Shown in pieces: positions 35,101 through 48,293 of a DNA stretch of 64,000 bases; within the stretch, counting starts at the first letter, position 1; every line of letters begins with the position of its first letter. Source of the DNA: Rapana venosa (taxonomy: Eukaryota; Mollusca; Gastropoda; Neogastropoda; Muricidae); assembly GCA_028751875.1 (NCBI GenBank), contig CM054157.1, positions 8,098,074 to 8,162,073 on the forward strand. The letters run 5' to 3'. Below the pieces are notes generated by a model, which had not been told where the DNA came from, did no database searches, and saw only the letters and a list, made by a program, of their open reading frames with translations. The translations under genes and the position numbers were made by a program.

Positions 35101-38100
35101 TACACTGCCTTGCCTAGAAAATGCACAAAAGAGAACATATACACATGTAAGAAAATACTGCACACTTTGCCTACTACAGGAACAGACACATACAAGTAAA
35201 TATACTGCCTTGCCTAGAAATACGCAGAGAGCATATACGCATATATGAAAATTCTGCACGCTTTGCCTACTAAAAGAAAAGGAGCACACACATACAAGTA
35301 AATACACTGCCTTGCCTAGAAATACACAAAAGAGAACATATACACATGTATGAAAATACTGCACACTTTGCCTACTACAGGAACAGACACATACAAGTAA
35401 ATACACTGCCTTGCCTAGAAATACACAAAAGAGAACATATACACATGTAAGAAAATACTGCACACTTTGCCTACTACAGGAACAGACACATACAAGTAAA
35501 TATACTGCCTTGCCTAGAAATACGCAGAGAGCATATATGAAAATTCTGCACGCTTTGCCTACTAAAAGAAAAGGAGCACACACATACAAGTAAATACACC
35601 GCCTTGCCTAGAAATACACAAAAGAGAACATATACACATGTATGAAAATACTGCACACTTTGCCTACTAAGGAGCAGACACATACAAGTCAATACACTGC
35701 CTAGCCTAGAAACGCACAGAGAACATATGCGCATGTATGAAAATTCTGCACACTTTGCCTACTAAAAGAAAAGGAGCACACACATACAAGTAAATACACT
35801 GCCTTGCCTAGAAATACACAAAAGAGAACATATACACATGTATGAAAATACTGCACACTTTGCCTACTAAGGAGCAGACACATACAAGTCAATACACTGC
35901 CTAGCCTAGAAACGCACAGAGAACATATGCGCATGTATGAAAATTCTGCACGCTTTGCCTACTAAAAGAAAAGGAGCACACACATACAAGTAAATACACT
36001 GCCTTGCCTAGAAATACACAAAAGAGAACATATACGCATGTAAGAAAATACTGCACACTTTGCCTACTACAGGAACAGACACATACAAGTAAATATACTG
36101 CCTTGCCTAGAAATACGCAGAGAGCATATACGCATATATGAAAATTCTGCACGCTTTGCCTACTAAAAGAAAAGGAGCACACACATACAAGTAAATACAC
36201 TGCCTTGCCTAGAAATACACAAAAGAGAACATATACGCATGTAAGAAAATACTGCACACTTTGCCTACTACAGGAACAGACACATACAAGTAAATACACT
36301 GCCTTGCCTAGAAATACGCAGAGAGCATATACGCATATATGAAAATTCTGCACGCTTTGCTTACTAAAAGAAAAGGAGCACACACATACAAGTAAATACA
36401 CTGCCTTGCCTAGAAATACACAAAAGAGAACATATACACATGTATGAAAATACTGCACACTTTGCCTACTAAGGAGCAGACACATACAAGTCAATACACT
36501 GCCTAGCCTAGAAACGCACAGAGAACATATGCGCATGTATGAAAATTCTGCACACTTTGCCTACTAAAAGAAAAGGAGCACACACATACAAGTAAATACA
36601 CTGCCTTGCCTAGAAATACACAAAAGAGAACATATGCGCATGTAAGAAAATACTGCACACTTTGCCTACTAAAGCAGCACACACATTCAAGTAAATACAC
36701 TGCCTTGCCTAGAAAAACAGACAGAGAGCATATACGCACGTAAGAAAATACTACACACTTTGCCTACAAAAGGACCAGACACATACAAGTAAATACACTG
36801 CCTTGCCTACAGAAACAGACAGAGAGCATATATACGCATAAAGAAAATACTGCACACACTGCATACTAAAAGAAAAGAAAAGCAGACTCATAAAGGGGAC
36901 AGGATAGCCTGGTGGTTAAGAGTGATGTGTTTGAGATCTGCTGACCGGGTTTGAATCTCGTTCCAAAAGGATTTTTCCTCTTGAGTTAACATCAGTGCTG
37001 ACTCCACTCCCCCCAAAAGTCCTTCGGATGAGACTGAAAACCGAGGTCCCGTGTGTGAATGCACGCAGAAGATCTTGCATACATGTTAAAACCTGCTCCA
37101 CTTTTCAGAAGAGTACGGCATTGTGTGCTGGTGGGAACGGATAACAAAATTTACAAAACTGCATACACACGGGGACTGGATGTAAAAAAAAAGCACATCT
37201 TTGAAATAAAAGAATAAATAAAGAAAAAGATTTATACACTGCTTTGCCTAGGAGCAAAGAAAGAACAGATAGAATGAAAGCGCTTTGATTCGTTTTGTGG
37301 CAAGATATAGCGCTATATAAATTCCATGTATTATTATTAGATGTAGATAAATACCACATACATTACCTTACCTAGGAAAAAAAAAAAGGAAAAAAACAAC
37401 CACTTGCAGGCAATTTTCCTTTCATTCAACAAAAGATTTTCCTCACTGACAATTTTGACATGGATGTGTCAGGTGTATTACACCGACTTTTTTCTTCCTT
37501 ATGATTTTTACATGGATGTGTTGTTTTTCTTCTTATACTTTTTTAAACAAATGTGTTGGGTGTAACCAACTACACACTAACTTTTTTTTCTACCTTATGA
37601 TTTGTTATATGGATATGTTGTTTTTTCTTCTTTATCATTGTTGACATGGATGTGTTGTTTTTTTCTTCCTTATGATTGTTGACATAAATGTGTTGCTTTT
37701 TTCTTTTTTATTATTGTTGACATAAATGTGTTGCTTTTTTCTTCTTTATTATTGTTGACATGGATGTGTTTGGTGTTGTTTTTTCTTACTAATGATTTTA
37801 GACATGGATGTGCAGGGCATAACCAACAACACACTTGACTTTTTTCTTCTTAACAATATTTTACATGGATGTGTAGGATGATCCAAAGTCTGTAGCTAAA
37901 ACCAACAGACTGCGCTGGTTTGGGCATGTTCAACGGAAAGCAGACCACCACATCATAAAAAAAGAGCAAACGAACTTCGTCGTGGATGGAAAGAGACCAA
38001 AGGGAAGACCTAACAAGACCTGGGCTGCCTGTGTTGCAGATGATCTTAGAGAAAAGGGGCAATAAATAAGGAGGAAGCTTGAGACAAGAGAGAGATGGAG

Positions 38101-41100
38101 AAGGCTCATCAATGTCAAACCTCCCCTTGGGAGAAACATACATGACAAAAAAAAGGAAGAAGAAGAAGAGGAAGAATGTGTAGGGTGTAGCTAAACACAA
38201 CACTGACCATCCTCATCCCAGCTCTGCATGTCGCAGCCCAGCATCAGGCCCTGGATCTCTCCCTTGCACACAGGCACTGTCCAGTTGTGCCCCATGAAAC
38301 AGGCGATGATGTCCGTCCCGCCTGCACACACAGCACACCATCACCATCATCATCATTATTAATGATCCCCCCTCCCTGCCCCCACCCCCTTCCCCACTGC
38401 ACTGCCCATCGCAGATCGTCACAGCCAAAGCTTGTGCTTTCTCTTAGTCGGAGAGCAGTGATAGTATAAGTATCGTCATTAACCGTTACACCCAGTGGTG
38501 TGTAGGGCAGCAACAAAGCGCTTCTTCCACTCCTGCCTATCCTGAGCTACAACCTAGTCACTGATCCCCAAAGAGTGCTGCTGCATGGCCTTCATCTCAC
38601 TTTCTACAGTCCTCCTCCTCCACCATTGCTTTTGGTCTTCCTTTCTTCCTTCTGGGGTCCAGTGCAATGCCGTTCTTGTGATTGACTGTGGGGTCTCTTC
38701 GGAGGATGTGCCCAACAATCCACTTCCACCGTCGTCTGGTGATGATGGTTCCCTATGTCTTCCTGCCTGCATCTCCGTAGTAGGTCTTCATTGGAGATCT
38801 TCTCTGGCCAAAAGATCTGGAGAATTCTTTGGAGGCATATGGGCACACACAGCACACCTCCACCTTACCTCCCTCTCCCCTATGGAGATGCCGTGTACCT
38901 GTCTTTATCTTTTATATCGAGGATAATGGGATAAGCACTTATGTGCTTTTTTTTACATCCAGTCCCCGTGTGTATGCAGTTTTGTAAATTTTGTCATCTG
39001 TTCCCACCAGCACACAATGGCCTACTCTTATGAAAAGCGGAACAGGATTTAACGTGTGCGCAGGATGTTCTGCGTGCGTTCGCACACGGGGACTCGGTTT
39101 ATAGTCTCATCCGAAGGACTTTTGGGGAGAGTGGAGTCAAGCACTGATGTTAACTCCAGGGGAAAATATCCCCTTGAACGGGAATCGAACCCGGGTCGTC
39201 AAATTGCAAGCGCAATGTTCTAACCACTAGGCTATCCCGTCCCCCATAGCCTGTCAGTATAATTATCTGTGCTAGGAATTTCCTTCTTTTCTATCCCTCT
39301 CTTTGCTTCTGCTTTATTCTGTTTCTTCCTGTCACACCTCCTTCTTCTCCATTTTCTGCATTCTCGATCCAGTCTCCTTCCTTTTCTTTTTTTTTACCCA
39401 GAAAGACTTTAAAAGATAATAATTCTCTCCCGCGCTGAAGATGACACCCACAAACTCCAGTCTTTTACCAACAAATGCCTCAGGAACATCCTCAACATCA
39501 GGTGGCCGGAAATCATATCCAACAAACAACTTGGGACAGGACCAGACAAACCCCAATCGAGTCCATTATTAAACAAAGGAAGTGGGGATGGATCGGCCAT
39601 ACACTCCGCAAGCCTGCGCCAAATGTCACCAGACAAGCCCTTGACTGGAATCCACAAGGGAAGCGGAAAGTTGGTCGACCAAAACAGACCTGGCGCAGAA
39701 GTGTTGACGAAGAAATGAAGGCAGCCGGAATGACATGGGCCGAGCTGAAGAGGATCTCCCAAAACCGAGTTCGTTGGAGGGAGGGGTGTTGTTGCAGCCC
39801 TATGTTCCCCAAGGAACCAAGAGGCATAAGTCAAGTAAGTCGCGCTGAAGTTGGATGCACTGGTCCCGACTTGTCAGGCGCTTAACCGCAATGCAGCGCA
39901 TTTTCGCTCATATAACAGACAGCAATAGTTGCTGTCTGAATGTGCAACAAAGAAGAAGAAGAAGATTACTTCCCAACCTGATACTTTTATCTCGGTTCAA
40001 TGGGTTTTTCTCTCCTTTTCAATTCTCTTCTTCTCTCCTCCGCGTTCTCTTACCGCGTGGGGTGTGTAGTGCCTAGTCTTCCAGGCTTTCCACAAAAGAG
40101 GATGTCCTGACATGATTTTTTTATATTTTTATATGACAGTATTTTTACAGTCAACCAAACTAAGACTATACCAGAGCTGTGTACTTTCCACCCTTTTATA
40201 CAGCTCGGAGTGCTGGAGGATGACCGAGAGTGACCTCGACAAACTATCCACATTCCACACGAAGAATCTCAGAAGAATCTTGCGCATCTGCTGGCCTGAG
40301 ACCATCTCCAACCAAGAACTTTTTGCCCGTTGCAACCAAGAAAGCATGGACAACATCATCATGCATAGGCGATGAGGATGGATAGGGCATATCTGCCGTC
40401 GGGAACACTTGGCATCGGACTGTCAAAACAGAGCTGAAGACCTTCCAACATACCTGGGGAACCATTCGGAAGCTGGCCCAGGACAGACAGGAGTGGAGAA
40501 CATTTGTTGCTGCCCTACGTGCCAATAAGGCAAAAAGGCATTGATGATGATGATGAATTTTTACAGTCAGTCTTTTCATACACACACACACACACACAGA
40601 CTAGGCTCGTGACTTTGCAGGAAGTCTGGCTGCTAGCTTCAGCAGACACACTCCAACTTCAGAGCAGCTCTCAAATCTTCTTGACAAAATTAGGCTGAAA
40701 CAAGTGCAACATTGCACTGTCTTGGTGTAGTTTTGATAGCTGTTAAGAGAGATTGAGGGCACGATTTTTTTTTTTTTTTAACAAAAGGGCACTATGATTT
40801 TAGGGTCCCATGTAAATAAAAGAAGTCTCAAAAGAGAATGTATTCCCAAGGGCTTCAGTGAGCAGAGGGGTTCTAAACTTGATTTTTCACAAAAGAGGAT
40901 ATCCTGACATGATTTTTTCTCACAGGACAGCATTTTTACTGTCAGTATTTTCACACACACACACTTATGTGCGCACACACAGTATAATACACATACACAA
41001 ACATGTACACAGACACGCACGCATGCTCTCTCTCTCTCTCTCACACACACACAGTATTTTGTTTAATATCACTTAACGCGAAAAGACGTTAAAATATAGA

Positions 41101-44100
41101 ACACACGCCACTACAAAGACTTCCATCTAAACATGACAAACTCTCTCTCTCTCTCACACACACAGAGTATTTTATGTAATATCACTTAACATGAAAAGAC
41201 ACACACCACTACACAGACTTCCATCTAAACATCACAAACAGTTCTATTCTGAAAGCTTCCACTTTTATCTGGCTGACAGAACAATACAATACAATAAACC
41301 CCCCAACCACGACTATCTGCTACAAGCACAGCATATGATGCCAAAACACGATAATCTTCTTCTTCTTCTTCCTTTTTTGTCATGTTTCTCCCAGGGGAGG
41401 TTTGACAATGATGAGCCTTCACCATCTCTCTCTGTTTTGAGCTTCCTCCTTATTTATGCCCCTTTCTCTAAGATCATCTGCAATACAGGCAGCCCAGGTC
41501 TTGCTAGGTCTTCCCTTTGGTCTCCCTCCATCCACTACGAAGTTCATTGCTCTTTTTATGATGTGGTGGTCTGCTTTCCGTTGAACGTGCCCAAACCAGC
41601 GCAGTCTATTGGTACTAGCTACAGACTTCAGATCATCAACTTTGCACATTCTCCATAGTTCCAAAACACAATAATATCTGAAGAGATAATATTCACCCAG
41701 CAGCAGAAATATGCCACTCAGCAGGCCATTTCTAGTCAGCTACTCACCAGAGATGGAGCCCAGAAGCAGGTCTTTCTTGATGTCGGAGTACACATACTCG
41801 TAGCTTGCAGGGCGCAGTGGGGACCCCGTGGAGAGGATCGCCTTCAGCGATGCCAAACTGTGAGTATCCACTGCACACAGACATATCACTTGGTGAACAC
41901 TGCATCGTAGCTCAAATAGATAACATCATGGACGCTGTAGCCAAGTGGTTAAGACCGTTCAACTTCAATCCCACTGATGGGCCCATGAAGTCGTGGGTTC
42001 GAATCTCGGTAGCGTCTGGTGAATGAAGGGTGGGGATTTTTACCATCTCCCAGGTCAACTTCAAGTGTAGACCTGCCAGTGCTTTGATTCCCTTTGTGAA
42101 TATACACACATGCAGGAGATCAAATACGCACATCAAAGATCCAATAATTCATTGAGGAATCAACGCGCTTTAAAAGATTTTCAGATTTTGCAGGTTTCAA
42201 AGCATTTCAAGCAAATATATAATAAAGCCTGCTTGCCTCTGTATGAAATGAATCTTCTGAGTGTGTGAGGGAAGTCAAAAGGGATGGGGGGATCGGGGTG
42301 AGATTTTTTTTTTAAATCATGATTAAGGCAGCGTGGGTGCGCTCCAACCATCAACAGCAATGAAACAGCACACTTCCTATCCACCACTCACAACACACAG
42401 TATCAGAACTCTTTTCTCCTGTCTTGAGCAGCGACTCACCAGGTTTGACCCCTTTATCCTCCAGCACTGACAACCACTTGGCTCCGGTGCCCAGAACAGT
42501 CACCCTGCAACACAGCAACACAAGTCACGGTCGTCAGGACTCATTGCTCACACAACTCACAGACACACTGAGAAAAGGGGCCTGCTGACTGAATTATGAT
42601 TAGACGCTATACCCCAAGTCGGAATGCGGCTACCTTAAAAAAAAGGTAAAGGAGTCCCATAACCTTTAAGGTCGTAGGGAAGCGAGGCGTCAGAGACCTC
42701 ACTTCTCTAGGGCCAGTATATTGAGGGCGGCGCCCATCTCCTCTCCCTCGCTGCTTTACCTTCCCTGACCCTAAAGAGGACAGGTACCCATTTACAGCTG
42801 GGTGAACTGTACTGAAGCCAAGGCGCGCAAACGGTCACCCATCCAACTGGTAACCACGCTCAACGCTGCTTAACTTGGCTGGGGGAAAGTGAGTGCTCCG
42901 ACCACTGAGCTATCCCGTCCCCAAAAATCGTGGGTAAAAAGGGTCGCATACGTAAAATCTCACCATTGCTGAATCTCATAGCTCTAGTCGAAAGACGACA
43001 CAAAAAAATGTTTATGTTGGGTTTGCAGAGTGATCCTGAAATTTAAAGAGTTAGCAACGTTTGACAGTCACCATTAAATCACACGTTCAACACTCTAACC
43101 ACAAGCCTATCGCCCCCACCCCAATATTTTTTTCCGGCAAAGACACCCGAGACTAAAAACAATGTTAACCCTAGTAACGCGATTCCCGGATCGTTTGTTC
43201 CAAGCCATGTGGCAGATCCTGGAGTATTCAGGGATGACGGAGGTGATCGTAACTGAAGGCTCACTTTCACTTTCAAAGGTCACCCAACGAATGTTAAAGC
43301 CATTGTAGGGCCGCAGAAAGGACCTTTACGGTCGTTCCACACACACGCAAGCAACGAAGATTTTGAATGGTTTAGAGGGTAATTTTTTTTTTCCGGCCCA
43401 ATCAAGATCGTCTTCAAGAAAAATGGCGGCCAGCATTCGTGCCAGAATTTCTTCAAGCTTTTTGTGAGTGTTTTTTTTTAATGATACTGACCCCAAAAAA
43501 AATTACAATACATTTTGGAATATACGATTTACTGACCCCAAGTTGTCGACAAGGTCCCACAGGACATTGGCGTTGGGCACCAGAGGCGATCCGTCATAGA
43601 GGACGATAGCACCGCCCACAGCCAGCACAGACACCAGCCAGTTCCACATCATCCATCCAGTCTGTGACAGGTCATTCCACATTTGATTTACTCTTTATGC
43701 TTTCTCAGTGAAAACAGCTGCTCTGTATGTATTTTTGGAGAGTTGGGGAGGGTTTGGTTTGGTGTGGTGTGTGGTGTGGTGTGGTGTGGTGTGGTGTGTG
43801 TGTGTGTGTGTGGTGGTGTGGTGTGGTGTGTGTGTGGTGTGTGTGGGTGGTGTGTGTGTGTGTGGTGTGGTGTGGTGTGGTGTGGTGTGGGGGTGTGTGG
43901 TGTGTGTGTGTGTGAGTGGTGCTGCTCTTGTGGCGACATGCCTCCACAGGAAGAGCAGCCCGAATTTCACGCAGAGAAATCTGCCATGAATTAAAAAGTG
44001 GTGTGTGTGTGTGTGCACGCACACACGTGCATACAAGTGTGTTTGCGCGCACATGCATGCGTGTGTTTGTGTGTATGCTAACAGTGGAATGCAGCCAAAA

Positions 44101-47100
44101 TTTCAGACTGACCCAATTCTATACTTTGTCATCACAATTTTTTTTTATTATTCTTTTATATTGAGGATAATGGAATAAGCACTTATGTGCTTTTTTTTTA
44201 CATCCAGTCCTCATGTGTATGCGCTTTTGTAAATTGTCATCTGTTCCCACGGCACACAATGGCCTACTCTTATGATTGTATGATCAGGGACAGCTATTTG
44301 CCAAGAAGATCTTGGTCACAGGGTGGGAGGAGTGGTACTTATCTACAACAAAATGCCCACATTTGGATTATGATCATTTCCTACACTATTTTAAAATCAG
44401 GATTCTAAATCCATCATCCAATCCAATCATCTTGTTTATAGCCCCACCGACCACAAAGGTCCTTATCAGGGTTGTTACCTCTCTGCTGTATTCATAATTT
44501 TTAAAAATATGGAAAACACTATAGGCTGGAAACCATGCTAATTCATGAATTTCACTGCAACAATTTTCTTTTACACACGTATGAACTCTTTTTTTCTCTA
44601 TTTTCTGTTTTTGATCACTCTACAAAAACTGACAGAACCGATATACCCAACTGATCTTAAATTTACAACAATAAAATTTAAAGCCACTTTTTCTACAACC
44701 AAAGTTCAGTAGAAAAACATTAGTGAAATAAAAGTTTATTTTGTATTTATATACCCCTTTAAGTCACAGCAGATTTCTCAGCATGAAATTCAGGCTGTTC
44801 TCAAGAGCACTTAGCCAAAAGAGAAAAACTACCTTTTTTTCTTTTTTTTTCCTGTCTGCAAGTGTATTTGTTTCCCTATAAGAGTGGCTTTTTTCTTAAA
44901 ATTTTTTTGCCAAAGACAACTCTCTTGTTGACAAGGGTTCTTTTATGTGTGCTAAATGCATGTAGCACACCAGATGTCAGTTTATCGTCTTGTCCAAAAG
45001 ACTAGCACCCACACCACCACTCATGGGCTTAGTGGACGAGGGAAAAGTTGGGGGCACAAACGGAGATCGAACCTAGACTTTTCGCTTTCTAGGCTGGTGC
45101 ATTTACCTCTAGACCACCAATCCAATGGAAGGAAGGTGGCAGGATGGTTAAAGACATTCGCCTGCCAACAAGTAAACCGTGAGGTTCTGGGTTCGATTCC
45201 CAGCCTCGCCCTTTCTTCCCAGTTTGACCCAAAAAAATCGAACTGAATGTCAAGTCCTTCGGATGAGACTCTAAACCGAGGCCCCGTGTGCAAACGCACG
45301 CAGAACATCTTGCACACACGTTAAATCCTGTTCCGCTTTTCGTAAGAGTAGGCCATTGTGTGCCGGTGGGAACAGATGACGAAATTTACAAAACCGCACA
45401 CACACGGGGACTGGATGTAAATAAAAAAGCACACGAGTGCTTATTCCATTATCCACGAAATAAAAGAATAAATAAATAAAAATAAATAAATCCACCTTTT
45501 ATTTGTCTCAGTATACATTTTTTGGGTCAAAAACAGGGAATCTTTTTCAGGAGATTTAACAAGATGTTCTGCGTGCGTTTGCACACGGGGCCTCGGTTTA
45601 TAGTCTCATCCGAAGGACTTTGACATTCGGTTCAATTTTTTTGTCAAACTGGGAAGAAAGGGCGAGGCTGGGAAAAAGCTTTCAAAAAAAAAAAGAAAGA
45701 AAAAGCGAGCCGTTTGCTACGGCTGATAGGAGAAGGTGGACACTCACCGTGGTGTAGTACAGCATGATGTCGTCCCTGGTCATGTCACCCTGGATCATGT
45801 GCTCCTCCAGGTGCTTCAGTAACGTACCCTGAAAACACACACCTGATACAGCCACCCCATCGTTTCACGCTTCATATCACATTGCGCTCGACTCGTGTGC
45901 CATGAAAACACACACCTGATACAGCCACCCCATCATTCCATGCTTCACTTGACTCGTGTGCCCTGAAAACACACACCTGATACAGCCACCCCATCGTTTC
46001 ATACAGCCACCCCATCATTCCATGCTTCATATCACATCGCACTTGACTCGTGTGCCCTGAAAACACACACCTGATACAGCCACCCCATCGTTCCACGCTT
46101 CATAACACATAATATTGACACATAACATTAAACAACATACCCTGAAAACACACACCTGATACAGCCACCCCATCGTTTCACGCTTCATAACACACAATAC
46201 TGACACATAACATTAAACAACATACCCTGAAAACACACACCTGATACAGCCACCCCATCGTTCACGCTTCATAACACACAATACTGACACATAACATTAA
46301 ACAACATACCCTGAAAACACACACCTGATACAGCCACCCCATCATTTCATGCTTCATATCACATCATACTCGACTCATGTGCCCTGAAAACACACACCTG
46401 ATACAGCCAACCCATCATTCCATGCTTCATAACACATCACATTTGACTCGTACTATGAATAATGTACCCTACCTGCACACACAGCTAAAACAACACCCAT
46501 CAGTTCATGTTTGATGAAAACCTCACACCCGAGACACAAGCACATCATTTCATGCCTGAAAGATAACATGAACGAAACATAACTGCACTTATTCCTTTGC
46601 ACAAGGTTAGCACACAACACAGCCACCACTGTTCAGGCATTACCGAATCAACACAGCCGTGACATCACGATTCACCAAACATCTCAGAAATGATTACATC
46701 TCTACCAATGTTGCTTCTCAATCATCCTTTGTGGACATATTACCAACCAACAAACAAAAACCCAAACTAAACTAACCCAATTCCCCCCCCCCCCCCCCCT
46801 CCAAAAATAACAAAAACCCCACCAAAAAAACCACTATAACTATAAATCAGAGACAGCAGAAAACTAGCCCAGTCCCCTGTTATCTGTCAGTGTATGGATC
46901 CACTTTAAAGTCATGCACTGATACAGCACATGGAGTGTATAATTTACCAACAAATACTAACACACACAAAAAAAACAACAAACAAAAAACAAACAAAAAC
47001 CTAACACCGCACACAAATTATAGATTTACCAATTCTTTTTCGTTAAACACTCAGACAGCAACTACTGTCTGTCATGCGAGCAAAAACGTGTTGTTGTTAA

Positions 47101-48259
47101 CCAAGTACCTGGGTTCGATTCCCGTTCAAGGGGATATTTTCCCCTGGAGTTAACATCAGTGCAGAATCCACTCTCCCCAAAAGTCCTTCGGATGAGACTA
47201 TAAAACCGAGGCCCCGTGTGCGAACGCACGCAGAACATCTTGCGCACACGTTAAAATCCTGTTCTGCTTTTCATAAGAGTAGGCCATTATGTGCCAGTGG
47301 GAACAGATGACAGAATTCACAAATCTGCATACACACGGGGACTGGACATTTAAAAAAGCCCATAAGTGCTTATTCCATTATCCTCGATATAAAAGAATAA
47401 ATAAATTACTTAATAAATGACAAGTCAGGCCCAGTACATCCGACTTCAGCATGGAAGAGAACTGTTAAGTCTTTCTGGAAAAAAAAGGGAGGAGAACGGA
47501 CCAAGAAGGCAGAAAATGGACAAGAAGGAGGTGTCAGATAGAAAAAGAACAAAGAGAGGGATAGAAAAGAGGGAATTCCTAACACAGAATTTCCATTAAG
47601 GCAGGGATGCTATTCATACTGACAGGCCCCCAGAATCCCCACGAGGAGTATTTACCAATAAGCACTGAAATTGTGAGGACGGGATAACTCAGTGGTCAGA
47701 GCACTCGCTTTCCCCCAGCCAAGTCAAGCAGCGTCGAGCGTGGTTACCACTTGGATGGGTTGACCGTTTGCACGCCTAGGCTTCAGTACAGTTCTCCCAG
47801 TTCACCCAGCTGTAAATGGGTACCTGCCCTCTTTAGGGTCAGGGAAAGGTAAAGCAGCAGGGAGAGGAGATGGGCGCTGCCCTCAATATGCTGGCCGCTA
47901 GAGAAGTGAGGTCTCTGATGCCTCGCTCCCCTACGACCTTATAGGTTATGGGACTCCTTTACCTTACTGAAATTGTACGAGCCGTACATCAACCAACATA
48001 CAGCAAGGAAGACAAGGTACTGACCCCCGGCCGAATGGACAATACACTTGGGTACCCCTGTCGTTCCAGAGGAGTACATGATGAAGACCGGGTGGTTGAA
48101 GGGCAGCTGTTCAAACTGCAGCTCAGGTATGTCACCCTCCTCCTCCTCCTTCCCCAACTCCCAAAACTCCTTCACGGTGCACCTGCATTCACGCGCGTGC
48201 ACACACACACACACGCAAACACACACCACACCCACCACACAACACACACAACACATCAC

Positions 48260-48293
<34 letters not shown>

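Noticed and set aside
34015..36870. CRISPR-like array
   Set aside because: Units are contiguous without unique spacers, the DNA is eukaryotic, and there are no cas genes.
43683..44058. Several overlapping V/C/G or T/H/P frames
   Set aside because: Translations of the GGTGT/GT microsatellite on both strands.
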